Source of the DNA: G963667915 sp965197385
Lineage (GTDB): Bacteria > Acidobacteriota > Vicinamibacteria > Vicinamibacterales > UBA823
Direction of reading: 5' to 3'
DNA length: 64,000 nt
Assembly (NCBI GenBank): GCA_965197385.1
Contig: CBDANA010000009.1
Span: 620,001 to 684,000 of the forward strand
How positions within the stretch are numbered: the first letter of the stretch is position 1; the number at the start of each line of letters is the position of its first letter. A program made the translations under genes and the position numbers. Below, one piece after another: positions 44,925-52,992 of the stretch. The notes beneath the pieces were generated by a model that saw only the letters and a program-made list of their open reading frames with translations, was not told the DNA's origin and ran no database searches.

Positions 44925-45541
44925 GCTTGATGCTCTGGATGCTCGCATCCGAGCTTCTCGTCGAACATCACCCCGCCGTTGTCGTCCAGCTCCTGCAGCA
45001 TGCCGATCCGCGACGTGTAGTAGCCGGTGACGGTCAATGACTTCATCGCCTGAAAGAGTTCCACGCCGGTGCGGTCGGCCGGCGTGTCGTTCTCCGGTGA
45101 GCCGAGGATGGTCAGGAGCGCGGTCTGCTGCTCGGGTGAGGCGGCGGCGAACGTGGCGCCGAACAGGTCGCCGCTGCGCTCGTCGAGCCACTGCAGGCCG
45201 TCGAGGAACCGGTCGCGGTCGGGACCCGGCGCGTCGGAAAGGATGGCATCGATGAAGTCCACCACCCGGGCCTGCCGGCCGCCGGCCGTGTCGGTCTCAG
45301 GAATGATCAGCTCGCTGAGTAAGTCGACCGTGTCGTGTTGTGCCTCCGTGAAGACCGACTCCGTGATGGCGGACGTGGGCTGCGCGGCGCTGGTTGGGGC
45401 GCTGGTTGGGGCGCTGGTTGCAGCGCGTGCCTCCGCCGCCTCCACCAGCGTCGTGACCCATAAGGGTACTGTCGCCACGCCAGCGCCTGCGACGGACAGC
45501 GTCTTGAGCGCGTCGCGCCGGTTGATCTGGCCTACAGTCAT
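44921..45541 (-). CDS. Gluconate 2-dehydrogenase subunit 3 family protein, Tat-exported
   Basis: A small subunit of the membrane or periplasmic dehydrogenase complex formed with the GMC protein. The Tat motif NRRDALKTLSVAGAGVATVP opens the protein; the domain contains DTVDLLSELIIPETDTAGGR and ELFQAMKSLTVTGYYTSRIG, characteristic of subunit 3. A 12-base tandem repeat (about 45387-45420) encodes an Ala/Pro/Thr-Ser linker (SAPTSAPTSA). Length 206 from 45541. Divergent from the Gfo/Idh gene at 45687, with a shared promoter region between. Confidence 0.9.
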   Translation of the reverse strand: MTVGQINRRDALKTLSVAGAGVATVPLWVTTLVEAAEARAATSAPTSAPTSAAQPTSAITESVFTEAQHDTVDLLSELIIPETDTAGGRQARVVDFIDAILSDAPGPDRDRFLDGLQWLDERSGDLFGATFAAASPEQQTALLTILGSPENDTPADRTGVELFQAMKSLTVTGYYTSRIGMLQELDDNGGVMFDEKLGCEHPEHQA

Positions 45542-45686
45542 GGTGTCTCCCGTGGTGTGACGCACCGGCGGAACCGGCCGCCGCCAGACGTCAATCGCCT
45601 GAATCTTAATGCAAATCTGCGCTGGCGCACAGTAAGATGCGGTTTTCGACGAGAGGGGCCCCGGAGCGGCCCCGGGGAGCATCCAG

Positions 45687-47033
45687 ATGAAATCGACAGG
45701 TACCTCGCGACGCGAGTTTCTGAAGATGGCGGCCGCGACCGGCGTGGCGGCCGGGACGAGCGGCAACCTCGCCGGCGCCACGCAGGTCTCGCCGAACGAC
45801 CGGATCCAGATCGCGCTCATCGGTGCGGGTGGCCAGGGGCAGTTCGACACCAGGTCCGCACTGGAAGTTCCGGGCGTCGAGCTGGTCGCGGCGGCCGACG
45901 TCTACGACGGCCGGCTGGCGCACGTGAAAGAACGGTTCGGCGCGCACGTGGACACGACTCGCGATTACCGGGAGATTCTGGCGCGCGACGACGTCGATGC
46001 AGTCATCATCGGTACGCCGGACCACTGGCACATGACTATCGCGATCGCGGCGATGGAGGCCGGTAAGGACGTCTACGTCGAGAAGCCGATGGTGCAGAAC
46101 GTGGCGCAGGGCACGCAACTCGTTGCGGTGCAGACACGCACCGGGCGGATTCTGCAGGTCGGGAGCCAGCGGGTCAGCTCGGTGCTCTACCAGCACGCGA
46201 AGCAGATCTACGAGAGCGGCCGGCTGGGCGAGCTGAACATGATCGAAGCCTGGTGGGACCGCAATTCGGCGATCGGCGCCTGGCAATACACCATCCCGCC
46301 CGACGCGTCGCCCGACACGGTGGACTGGGCGCGGTTCCTTGGTGAGGCGCCCAACCGGCCGTTCGACGCGAAACGGATGTTCCGGTGGCGCAACTATCAG
46401 GACTACGGCACCGGCGTGGCGGGCGACCTGTTCGTGCACCTGTTCTCCGGGTTGCACTTCATAGTAGGGGCGATCGGGCCGACGCGGGTCCACGCGACCG
46501 GCGGGCTGCGCTACTGGGAGGATGGACGGGACGTGCCGGACGTCATGCTTGGGCTTTACGACTACCCGGCGACCGATTCGCATCCGGAGTTCACGCTGGC
46601 CTTGCGCGTGAACTTCGCCGACGGCGCGGCGGGCGGGTCCGGGTTCCGGTTCGTTGGGTCGGAGGCGGTGATGAGCGTCGGCGGCACGGTCGGCGTAACG
46701 CGGCGGGCGCGCCGGAAGTCGCCGGGCTACTCGATCGACACGTTCCCCGAAGCGATGCAGGAAGAGTTCCTCGAGCGATACAGGGAGCAGTATCCGGAAG
46801 CCGAGCGCGAGCTGACGCCGGAGGCGGAAGAGGTCTTCCGCGCGCCGAACGGCTACAGCGATACGGTCGATCACTTCCGGACCTTCCTGACCTCGGTCCG
46901 CAGCCGCCGGCCGCTGATCGAGGATGCGGTCTTCGGCCTGCGCGCGGCCGGCCCGGCGGTGCTGTCGAACGTGAGCTATTTCGAGAAGAAACCAGTGCAC
47001 TGGGATCCCGAGCGGATGGTGGTGACTGGATGA
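45687..47033 (+). CDS. Tat-exported Gfo/Idh/MocA-family oxidoreductase
   Basis: A Tat signal (SRREFLKMAAATGVAAGTSG) precedes the Rossmann domain IALIGAGGQGQFDTRSALEV, with IIGTPDHWHMTIAIAAMEAG and VYVEKPMVQNVAQG in the usual order. The catalytic-face region ends FRWRNYQDYGTGVAGDLFVH. Periplasmic members are thought to carry a tightly bound NAD(P) like glucose-fructose oxidoreductase. Length 448. It leads an operon with ThuA, DUF1080, a nucleoside-symporter-like MFS protein and an SSS symporter, a set common in bacteria that oxidise sugars to 3-keto forms. Confidence 0.93.
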   Translation: MKSTGTSRREFLKMAAATGVAAGTSGNLAGATQVSPNDRIQIALIGAGGQGQFDTRSALEVPGVELVAAADVYDGRLAHVKERFGAHVDTTRDYREILARDDVDAVIIGTPDHWHMTIAIAAMEAGKDVYVEKPMVQNVAQGTQLVAVQTRTGRILQVGSQRVSSVLYQHAKQIYESGRLGELNMIEAWWDRNSAIGAWQYTIPPDASPDTVDWARFLGEAPNRPFDAKRMFRWRNYQDYGTGVAGDLFVHLFSGLHFIVGAIGPTRVHATGGLRYWEDGRDVPDVMLGLYDYPATDSHPEFTLALRVNFADGAAGGSGFRFVGSEAVMSVGGTVGVTRRARRKSPGYSIDTFPEAMQEEFLERYREQYPEAERELTPEAEEVFRAPNGYSDTVDHFRTFLTSVRSRRPLIEDAVFGLRAAGPAVLSNVSYFEKKPVHWDPERMVVTG

Positions 47034-47830
47034 CGGCAGGAGTCAGGAGTCAGGAGTCAGGCGAAGGCCGAGCCGAGTATAGCTGGGCGCGTCTGCTCGT
47101 CGTTTCCGTAATCGGGTTCGGGCTGCTGGCGGGCCAGCTCAGTACACAGGATCGGCCCCGGGTGCTGTATCTGACGCAGCCTGCGGCGTTCGTGCACGCG
47201 GTGCTACCGGTGGCCGAGGAGGTCATGCGGGAACTCGGCGAGGAGCCCGATGCGTTCGAGGTTACGGTGATCCGGACCGCCGAGGAGATCACGGCCGCTC
47301 GCCTGGGCGGTTACGACGTCGTGATGTTCAACACGACAGGCGAGCTGCCGATGGACGCCGAGCAGAAAGCCGCGCTGCTGGCGTTCATCAGGAACGGTGG
47401 TGGCTTCGTCGGTGTCCATAGCGCGTCAGACACCTTCTACGAGTGGCCGGAGTACGGCGCGATGCTCGGAGGCTACTTCGACGGCCATCCCTGGCACCAG
47501 GAGGTCACTCTCACGGTTGAGGATCAGGACCATCCATCCACGCGGCATCTCGGCGGGTCGATCCGGCTGTACGACGAGATCTACCAGGTCCGGGACTGGG
47601 CGCGCGACGACGTCCACGTACTGCTGAGCGTCGATACCGAGTCGGTGGACATGGCGGCGGAGGGTATCAACCGAGCTGACGGTGACTTCGCCGTGTCGTG
47701 GACGCGGGAGTATGGCGAGGGCCGCGTGTTCTATACGGCGCTCGGTCACGAGCCGAATCCCTGGCGCGACGCCAGGTTCAAACAGCATCTGGTGGGCGGT
47801 ATCCGCTGGGCGGCGGGGGTTGAAGAATGA
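47030..47830 (+). CDS. ThuA-family protein (trehalose utilisation-like)
   Basis: A 266-residue class I glutamine-amidotransferase-fold protein. After a signal/anchor segment (LLVVSVIGFGLLAGQLSTQD) comes PRVLYLTQPAAFVHAVLPVA, LGGYDVVMFNTTGELPMDAE, GGGFVGVHSASDTFYEWPEY and FYTALGHEPNPWRDARFKQH, the ThuA pattern. ThuA proteins act in 3-keto-disaccharide use. The first twelve residues are encoded by GGAGTCA repeats (GVRSQESG), so the start may lie downstream or the repeats have been absorbed as N-terminal sequence. ATG overlaps the upstream stop. Confidence 0.87.
   Translation: MTAGVRSQESGEGRAEYSWARLLVVSVIGFGLLAGQLSTQDRPRVLYLTQPAAFVHAVLPVAEEVMRELGEEPDAFEVTVIRTAEEITAARLGGYDVVMFNTTGELPMDAEQKAALLAFIRNGGGFVGVHSASDTFYEWPEYGAMLGGYFDGHPWHQEVTLTVEDQDHPSTRHLGGSIRLYDEIYQVRDWARDDVHVLLSVDTESVDMAAEGINRADGDFAVSWTREYGEGRVFYTALGHEPNPWRDARFKQHLVGGIRWAAGVEE
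47036..47060 (+). repeat. GGAGTCA heptamer repeats at the Gfo/Idh-ThuA junction
   Basis: Three or more direct copies of AGGAGTC follow the Gfo/Idh stop at once and are read as the N-terminus of the ThuA frame. Confidence 0.85.
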
Positions 47831-47845
47831 CTATAGCGCCAACGA

Positions 47846-47906
47846 AGTGTGGCCCCTGAGCGTTAGCGAGGGGTAACCCTGCGAGGTGCGCCGCAGGCGA
47901 CGCCCT
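47846..47906. repeat. Spacer palindromes between thuA and DUF1080 genes
   Basis: CCCCTGAGCGTTAGCGAGGGG (a hairpin motif shared with 43090-43125) is followed by CCCTGCGAGG and GCGACGCCCTGCGATG, an inverted-repeat group resembling the sequence at 12028-12074. Confidence 0.55.
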
Positions 47907-47952
47907 GCGATGTTCTTAGAGGCAAAGCGCTACAAGGCGGAGGGCTGAGGCG

Positions 47953-48687
47953 ATGAAACGAGTGATATTCGGTATCGGTGTCCTAGGGCTCGTTCTCGGG
48001 GGAGCAGCGATGCAGGCCGGACAGGCACCAGCGAACACGTTGACGGCCGCCGAGAAGGCCGACGGCTGGAAACTGCTGTTCGACGGCGAGACGACGAACG
48101 GTTGGCGCGGATTTCGGCAGGACTCGATGCCGGACGGCTGGCAGGCGGTGGACGGTGCACTGGCCCGCGTGGGGCAGGGCGGCGACATCATCACCGCTGC
48201 GCAGTTCGAGGACTTCGATCTCCGCCTGGAGTGGAAAATTAAGGCAGGCGGCAACAGCGGTATCTTCTTCCACGTCACGGAGGACGCCGAGGAGGTCTGG
48301 CACTCGGCACCGGAGATGCAGGTGCTCGACGACGACGCGCACCCGGACGGGCGGTCCACGATGACATCGGCCGGCAGCGACTATGCGCTGTACGGCCGTT
48401 CGCGCGACGTGGTGAAGCCGGTCGGCGAGTGGAACGCCGTCAGGATCTTGGTGGACGGCCGCCAGGTCGAGTATTGGATGAACGGCGTCCGGATCGTCGA
48501 CTACGAGCTGTGGAGCGAGGACTGGCAGGCGCGCGTCGCGGCGAGCAAGTTCTCGGCGTATCCACAGTTTGGCCGCGCTCGGAAGGGGCACTTCGCGCTG
48601 CAGAATCACGGGGATCCGGTGTTCTTCCGGAACATGAAGGTCTGTGAGCTGCCAAGCCGTCGATCGACGTCGGCCGGCGTCCGGTAG
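47953..48687 (+). CDS. DUF1080 (3-keto-disaccharide hydrolase) domain protein
   Basis: A 244-residue exported protein: signal peptide FGIGVLGLVLGGAAMQAGQA, then the concanavalin-like DUF1080 fold with DGWKLLFDGETTNGWRGFRQ, GGNSGIFFHVTEDAEEVW, PEMQVLDDDAH and EWNAVRILVDGRQVEYWMNG. The C-terminal GHFALQNHGDPVFFRNMKV is a diagnostic signature. Some members hydrolyse 3-keto-glycosides. Together with the Tat-exported Gfo/Idh protein and ThuA it suggests periplasmic oxidation and cleavage of disaccharides or glycosides. Confidence 0.93.
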   Translation: MKRVIFGIGVLGLVLGGAAMQAGQAPANTLTAAEKADGWKLLFDGETTNGWRGFRQDSMPDGWQAVDGALARVGQGGDIITAAQFEDFDLRLEWKIKAGGNSGIFFHVTEDAEEVWHSAPEMQVLDDDAHPDGRSTMTSAGSDYALYGRSRDVVKPVGEWNAVRILVDGRQVEYWMNGVRIVDYELWSEDWQARVAASKFSAYPQFGRARKGHFALQNHGDPVFFRNMKVCELPSRRSTSAGVR

Positions 48688-48689
48688 CG

Positions 48690-49934
48690 GTGCCGGCGGG
48701 GGTTCGCGGCAAGCTCTTCGTCATGATGTTCCTCCAGTACTTCGTCTGGGGGGCGTGGTACGTGACGCTGGGCACCTACCTCGGCGAGACGCTCGCTTTC
48801 CAGGGGCAGCAGATCGGCCTCGCGGTCGGCACGACGGCGGTGGCGGCGATGGTGTCGCCGTTCTTCGTCGGCATGGTGGCCGACCGCTACTTCGCGACCG
48901 AGCAAATCCTGGCGGCGCTGCACCTGCTGGGCGGGCTGGTCCTGTTCGCGGCCTCCACGCTCGACACATTCGGCCCGTTTTATGTTGTCTTACTCGGCTA
49001 CACCCTGCTCTACATGCCGACCCTGGCGCTGACGAATTCGCTCTCGTTCCACCAGATGCGGGATCCCGGCAAGGAGTTCCCGGCGGTGCGCGTGCTGGGC
49101 ACGATCGGCTGGATCGTCGCCGGCCTCACCATCGGTTTCCTGCGGCTGGAGAGCACGGCTGTGCCGATGCGGATCGCGGCGGCGTCGTCGCTGGGGCTCG
49201 GGATGTTCTGCTTCGTGCTGCCACATACGCCACCGATGCGGGTGGCTGCGCGCGTGACGGCACGGGACGTGCTGGGGCTCGACGCGCTGCAGTTGCTGCG
49301 CGACCGGTCGTTCGCGATCTTCGTGATCGGCTCGTTCCTGGTGTCGATCCCGTTGCAGTTCTACTACGCCTTCGCCAACCTGTTCTTGAACGAGATCGGT
49401 ATGGAGAACGCGGCTGGAAAAATGACGCTGGGGCAGATGTCCGAGATTGGCTTTATGCTGGTGATGCCCTGGTTCTTCGTGCGGCTGGGCGTGAAGCGGA
49501 TGCTGCTGCTGGGGATGGTGGCGTGGGCGGCGCGGTACGCGCTGTTCGCCTACGGCGACAACGGCGGGCGGGTCGGGATGCTGTATCTGGGCATCCTGCT
49601 CCACGGGATCTGTTACGACTTCTTCTTCGTGACGGGACAGATCTATGTGGATCAGAAGGCTCCGGTGCACCTGCGCGCGGCGGCTCAGGGGCTGATCGCT
49701 TTCGTGACGCTCGGCGTCGGGATGTTGATCGGATCCTGGCTGTCCGGACTGGTGGTCGACCGCTATAGCGTGACGGCCGGCGCCGAGGTCGTGCACGCCT
49801 GGTCGCGGATCTGGCTCGTTCCGGCCTTCGGCGCTGGCGCCGTGCTGGCGCTGTTCGCGATGTTCTTCACGCACGAGGACGATCCGGGCCCAGCGAACGG
49901 AACCGCCCAAGAATTGGCCGAGGCGGGCGGCTGA
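48690..49934 (+). CDS. MFS nucleoside:H+ symporter-like transporter (NupG/XapB type)
   Basis: A 414-residue, 12-helix transporter with GTG start, two bases after the DUF1080 stop. KLFVMMFLQYFVWGAWYVTL and FPAVRVLGTIGWIVAGLTIG are typical of the nucleoside:H+ symporter family, which in these gene clusters often seems to carry sugars. FFVTGQIYVDQKAPVHLRAA lies late in the protein. It probably imports the product of the Gfo/ThuA/DUF1080 enzymes (inference). Confidence 0.9.
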   Translation: MPAGVRGKLFVMMFLQYFVWGAWYVTLGTYLGETLAFQGQQIGLAVGTTAVAAMVSPFFVGMVADRYFATEQILAALHLLGGLVLFAASTLDTFGPFYVVLLGYTLLYMPTLALTNSLSFHQMRDPGKEFPAVRVLGTIGWIVAGLTIGFLRLESTAVPMRIAAASSLGLGMFCFVLPHTPPMRVAARVTARDVLGLDALQLLRDRSFAIFVIGSFLVSIPLQFYYAFANLFLNEIGMENAAGKMTLGQMSEIGFMLVMPWFFVRLGVKRMLLLGMVAWAARYALFAYGDNGGRVGMLYLGILLHGICYDFFFVTGQIYVDQKAPVHLRAAAQGLIAFVTLGVGMLIGSWLSGLVVDRYSVTAGAEVVHAWSRIWLVPAFGAGAVLALFAMFFTHEDDPGPANGTAQELAEAGG

Positions 49935-49950
49935 CCTGACGCTGGATGCC

Positions 49951-51411
49951 GTGACGGTGGACACCTCCGCGATTAACTGGGGCGCGGTGGCCGCCATCGC
50001 CGCGCTCTACCTGTGTCTCTACATTCTGGGATCGCGCGCGGCGCGCCACGCCGGGCGCGCGGGGTTTGCCGGCATGGTGCTGGCGGGACGCGGTCTGCCG
50101 CTCGGGATCGGCGTCCTGACGATGACGGCCACCTGGGTTGGCGGCGGTTACATCAACGGGATGGCGGAGGCGACCTTCGGCGCCGGGCTATGGCAGGCGC
50201 AGGCTCCCTGGGGCTATGCGCTCAGCCTGGTGATCGGCGGCATCTGGTTTGCGCCGACGATGCGCCGGCTCGGCTTCACGACGATGCTCGATCCGTTCGA
50301 GCAACGATACGGGCGGGACGCCGCGGCGCTCCTCTACCTTCCGGCGCTCACCGGCGAGCTATTCTGGTCGGCCGCCATTCTGGCGGCGCTCGGCGCGACG
50401 TTCGAGGTCGTCGCGGGGATTCCCTTCGGCCCGGCGGTCGTTCTGTCTGCTGCGGTGGCGGTCGCGTACACGGCGCGCAGCGGCCTCTGGGCGGTCGCGA
50501 TCACCGACGTCGTCCAGATGATGCTGCTGTTCGTCGGACTCTGGCTGGTCGTCACGCTCGCGAGCGGCCAGGTGGGGGGGATGAGGGTGGCCTGGGACGG
50601 ATACGGGGTCGGCCTGACAGGGCGACCGGATTCACCTGGCGCCTGGGCCGTCTGGTGCGATTCGGCGCTGCTGCTCGTCTTCGGCGGGATTCCGTGGCAC
50701 GTCTACTTACAGCGCGTGCTCGCCACGAAGAGCCCGGCCGATGCGCGTCGGTTGTCGCTCTGGGCCGGCGGCCTCAGCCTCGCGGCGGCCGTGCCGGCGA
50801 TCTTGATCGGCGTCATCGGCCGGGCGGCCGACTGGGGCGCGCTGGGCGTCGATGCTGCGGATGCGGCGATGATCCTACCGCTGGTGCTGCGACACCTCAC
50901 GTCGCCACTCGTCGCCATTGTCGGCCTCGGGGCCCTGTCGGCCGCAGTGATGTCGTCGGTGGATTCGTCGATCCTCTCGGCCTCGTCCATGGCGGCCTGG
51001 AACGTCTACCGGCCGCTGGTCCGCCCACACGCGACCTCCGACGAGCTGACGGTGGTCATCCGGCGCGTCATCGTCCTGGTCGGCGTGGCGGCCACGATCG
51101 TGGCGCTCAACGTGCGAAGTGTCTACGCGCTCTGGTTTCTGTGCAGCGACTTGGTCTACTGCATCTTGTTCCCGCAGCTGGTGTGTGTGCTGTACGATCG
51201 GAAGGCGACCCGGTACGGGTCGCTGGCGGGGTATGCGGTGTCGCTGACCCTCAGGCTGGCGGTGGGGGAGCCACTGCTCGGGCTGCCAGGCCTCATTCCC
51301 GGAGCCATCCTGGTGCCGTTCCGCACATTGTCGATGCTGGCCGGCCTGGCGACGATCGTCACGGTGTCACGTGTATCGGCGTCACGGACTGCCAGGCCGC
51401 GTGAGGGGTGA
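49951..51411 (+). CDS. Sodium:solute symporter, choline transporter-like branch
   Basis: A 486-residue SSS protein with GTG start and about 13 helices. VLAGRGLPLGIGVLTMTATW, VGGGYINGMAEATFGAGLWQ and APWGYALSLVIGG are close to the high-affinity choline transporter (CHT/SLC5A7-like) branch; FGGIPWHVYLQRVLATKSPA and SAAVMSSVDSSILSASSMAA are further family motifs. The substrate could be choline or another small solute. Last gene of the plus-strand sugar operon, five bases before the convergent amino-acid permease remnant. Confidence 0.88.
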   Translation: MTVDTSAINWGAVAAIAALYLCLYILGSRAARHAGRAGFAGMVLAGRGLPLGIGVLTMTATWVGGGYINGMAEATFGAGLWQAQAPWGYALSLVIGGIWFAPTMRRLGFTTMLDPFEQRYGRDAAALLYLPALTGELFWSAAILAALGATFEVVAGIPFGPAVVLSAAVAVAYTARSGLWAVAITDVVQMMLLFVGLWLVVTLASGQVGGMRVAWDGYGVGLTGRPDSPGAWAVWCDSALLLVFGGIPWHVYLQRVLATKSPADARRLSLWAGGLSLAAAVPAILIGVIGRAADWGALGVDAADAAMILPLVLRHLTSPLVAIVGLGALSAAVMSSVDSSILSASSMAAWNVYRPLVRPHATSDELTVVIRRVIVLVGVAATIVALNVRSVYALWFLCSDLVYCILFPQLVCVLYDRKATRYGSLAGYAVSLTLRLAVGEPLLGLPGLIPGAILVPFRTLSMLAGLATIVTVSRVSASRTARPREG

Positions 51412-51415
51412 CGCG

Positions 51416-52362
51416 TCAGGCCGCGTCGTGGGACTGTATCCGCTTCCAGACGTAGTACGCCGGGATGCCGGACACGATGACGCCGAAGCTGAATAGCGTC
51501 GGTCCCGGGTCGCTGACGAGTGCGTTGCCCAGCATCGCGATCGACGCGACGAGAAACAGAATCGGCACGACCGGGTAGCCGGCCGTCCGGTAGGGGCGGT
51601 CGGCTTCCGGACGCTCCCGGCGCAGCTTGAAGACGGCGCCGACGGCGAGACCGCTCACGAGCGCCTTGGGATGGTCCGGCCCGGATCGCGAATCTCGCCC
51701 GCGATGTAGGTGATGTCGGCCCAGCCGTCGTAGGTCCACATGATGGCGATGAGCGCGATGCCGAAACCGCCTCAGCTGGCCGGGGTGAGCGTTGCGGCCG
51801 ACGTGAGCGCACCGCTCGAGTTGCCGAAGAGAAACGCGGCCAAACCGAGGCCGATAAGGGCGACCACCTTGGCGCCGGCCGACGCGTTCTGAATGAGCGC
51901 CCTCCAGGCCAGCGATCGGTAGTTTGCGGCGGCGAGGACGACCATGGCGATGACGGCAATGATCCGGATCTGCAGGTCGGTCAACGGCGTGAAGGCGCCG
52001 ACATACGCGGCGAAGATCATCGCGATGGCGCCGAGCACCGCCGGCTGGATGAGGAACAGCCGGGTCCAGCCGTACATGAAGGCCGGCATTGGCCCGCAGG
52101 CCTCACGCAGGTAGACGAAGATGCCGCCCGCGCGGGGGTACATCGTGGCGAGTTCGGCAACCGTCAGGACGCCGAACAGCGCGATCGCGGCGCCCAGCAT
52201 CCAGAGCAGCGCGATCGAGCCCAGGCTCTCGGTCTCGGCGGCCGCGATGCTCGGTACGCGGAAGATGCCGCTGCCGATCGTAGAGCCGATAAGGATGGCG
52301 GCGGCGCTCCAGACGCCCAGACGACGCTCGAGGCTGACACCGGGAACGTCAGACGTCACCAA
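51416..52362 (-). pseudogene. APC-family amino acid permease with premature stop, frameshift and missing middle
   Basis: The N-terminal 196 residues (52362-51775) are normal: GVWSAAAILIGSTIGSGIFR, LWMLGAAIALFGVLTVAELA and GGIFVYLREACGPMPAFMYG. A TGA then stands where TGG would be expected, followed in the same frame by GGFGIALIAIMWTYDGWADI. Near 51668 one C appears missing (IPK becomes IPR). The sequence then jumps from the ALVSGL helix straight to AVGAVFKLRRERPEADRPYR, omitting about 140 residues (several helices). A short C-terminus with two helices ends at 51416. The gene overlaps the neighbouring operon and cannot be functional as read. Confidence 0.88.
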
Positions 52363-52980
52363 TCATCTTTCATAGCGAACGCCGAGCTGGCGCAGCGCCG
52401 CCTCGGGACAACCGCGCCATTCGATCAGGTAGTCGTTGCCCTGGTACTGCAGATCGTCGATCCCGAGACGGCTGGTCCAGAATCCGGAGGCGGTTAGGTC
52501 CCGGAAATTCGAGAAGAACTCCGCGCCCTGACTGAGCCGGTCCGGCGTGCGGTCCGGCCAGGCGATGTCGTCGAGGACGACGCCGCGGTCGGCCTCCGTG
52601 CAGCCGACGAAGCGTCGATTGAACCGGCGCTGGCACTCCACGTCGAGCCAGGCGAGCCCGCCGCGCATCGCCACCTGGCGGACCGGCTGGTCGATCATCA
52701 TGAAGTCGATGAACTCCGGGACGCCGGCTTCAGCGGCGCCACTGGAGCGGTCGTCGGATGGCAGGATCATGTCGGCCAGCCGCGAGGCAGTGGCGAATTC
52801 GTGGGCGGTGAAAAACTGCGGTTGGTAGGGCGTCTGTTGGGTGGCGGTGGCCAGACGTGCGGCATCCACTCGGACCCGCGCGGTTCTGGCTTCGGCGGCA
52901 GTCCAGCTAAAGGCGACCCCGGCGGCCAAGGGCGCGGCGGCCAGCCGCTTGAGCGCGTCGCGTCGCGGAATGCTGGTCAT
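52363..52980 (-). CDS. Gluconate 2-dehydrogenase subunit 3 family protein, Tat-exported (second copy)
   Basis: A Tat signal (IPRRDALKRLAAAPLAAGVA) is followed by the subunit 3 domain: TAHEFATASRLADMILPSDD and GVPEFIDFMMIDQPVRQVAM, ending in FRDLTASGFWTSRLGIDDLQ. Length 205. It lies 12 bases after its GMC partner on the same strand, the same order as other sugar dehydrogenase modules. It shares only the domain pattern with the copy at 44921-45541, so the two modules probably serve different substrates. Confidence 0.9.
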   Translation of the reverse strand: MTSIPRRDALKRLAAAPLAAGVAFSWTAAEARTARVRVDAARLATATQQTPYQPQFFTAHEFATASRLADMILPSDDRSSGAAEAGVPEFIDFMMIDQPVRQVAMRGGLAWLDVECQRRFNRRFVGCTEADRGVVLDDIAWPDRTPDRLSQGAEFFSNFRDLTASGFWTSRLGIDDLQYQGNDYLIEWRGCPEAALRQLGVRYER

Positions 52981-52992
52981 TAGCTTAGAGAC

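Noticed and set aside
51770..51780. TGA in the amino acid permease as selenocysteine or tryptophan recoding
   Set aside because: No SECIS-like structure is evident, other genes use TGA as stop, and the gene is damaged elsewhere.
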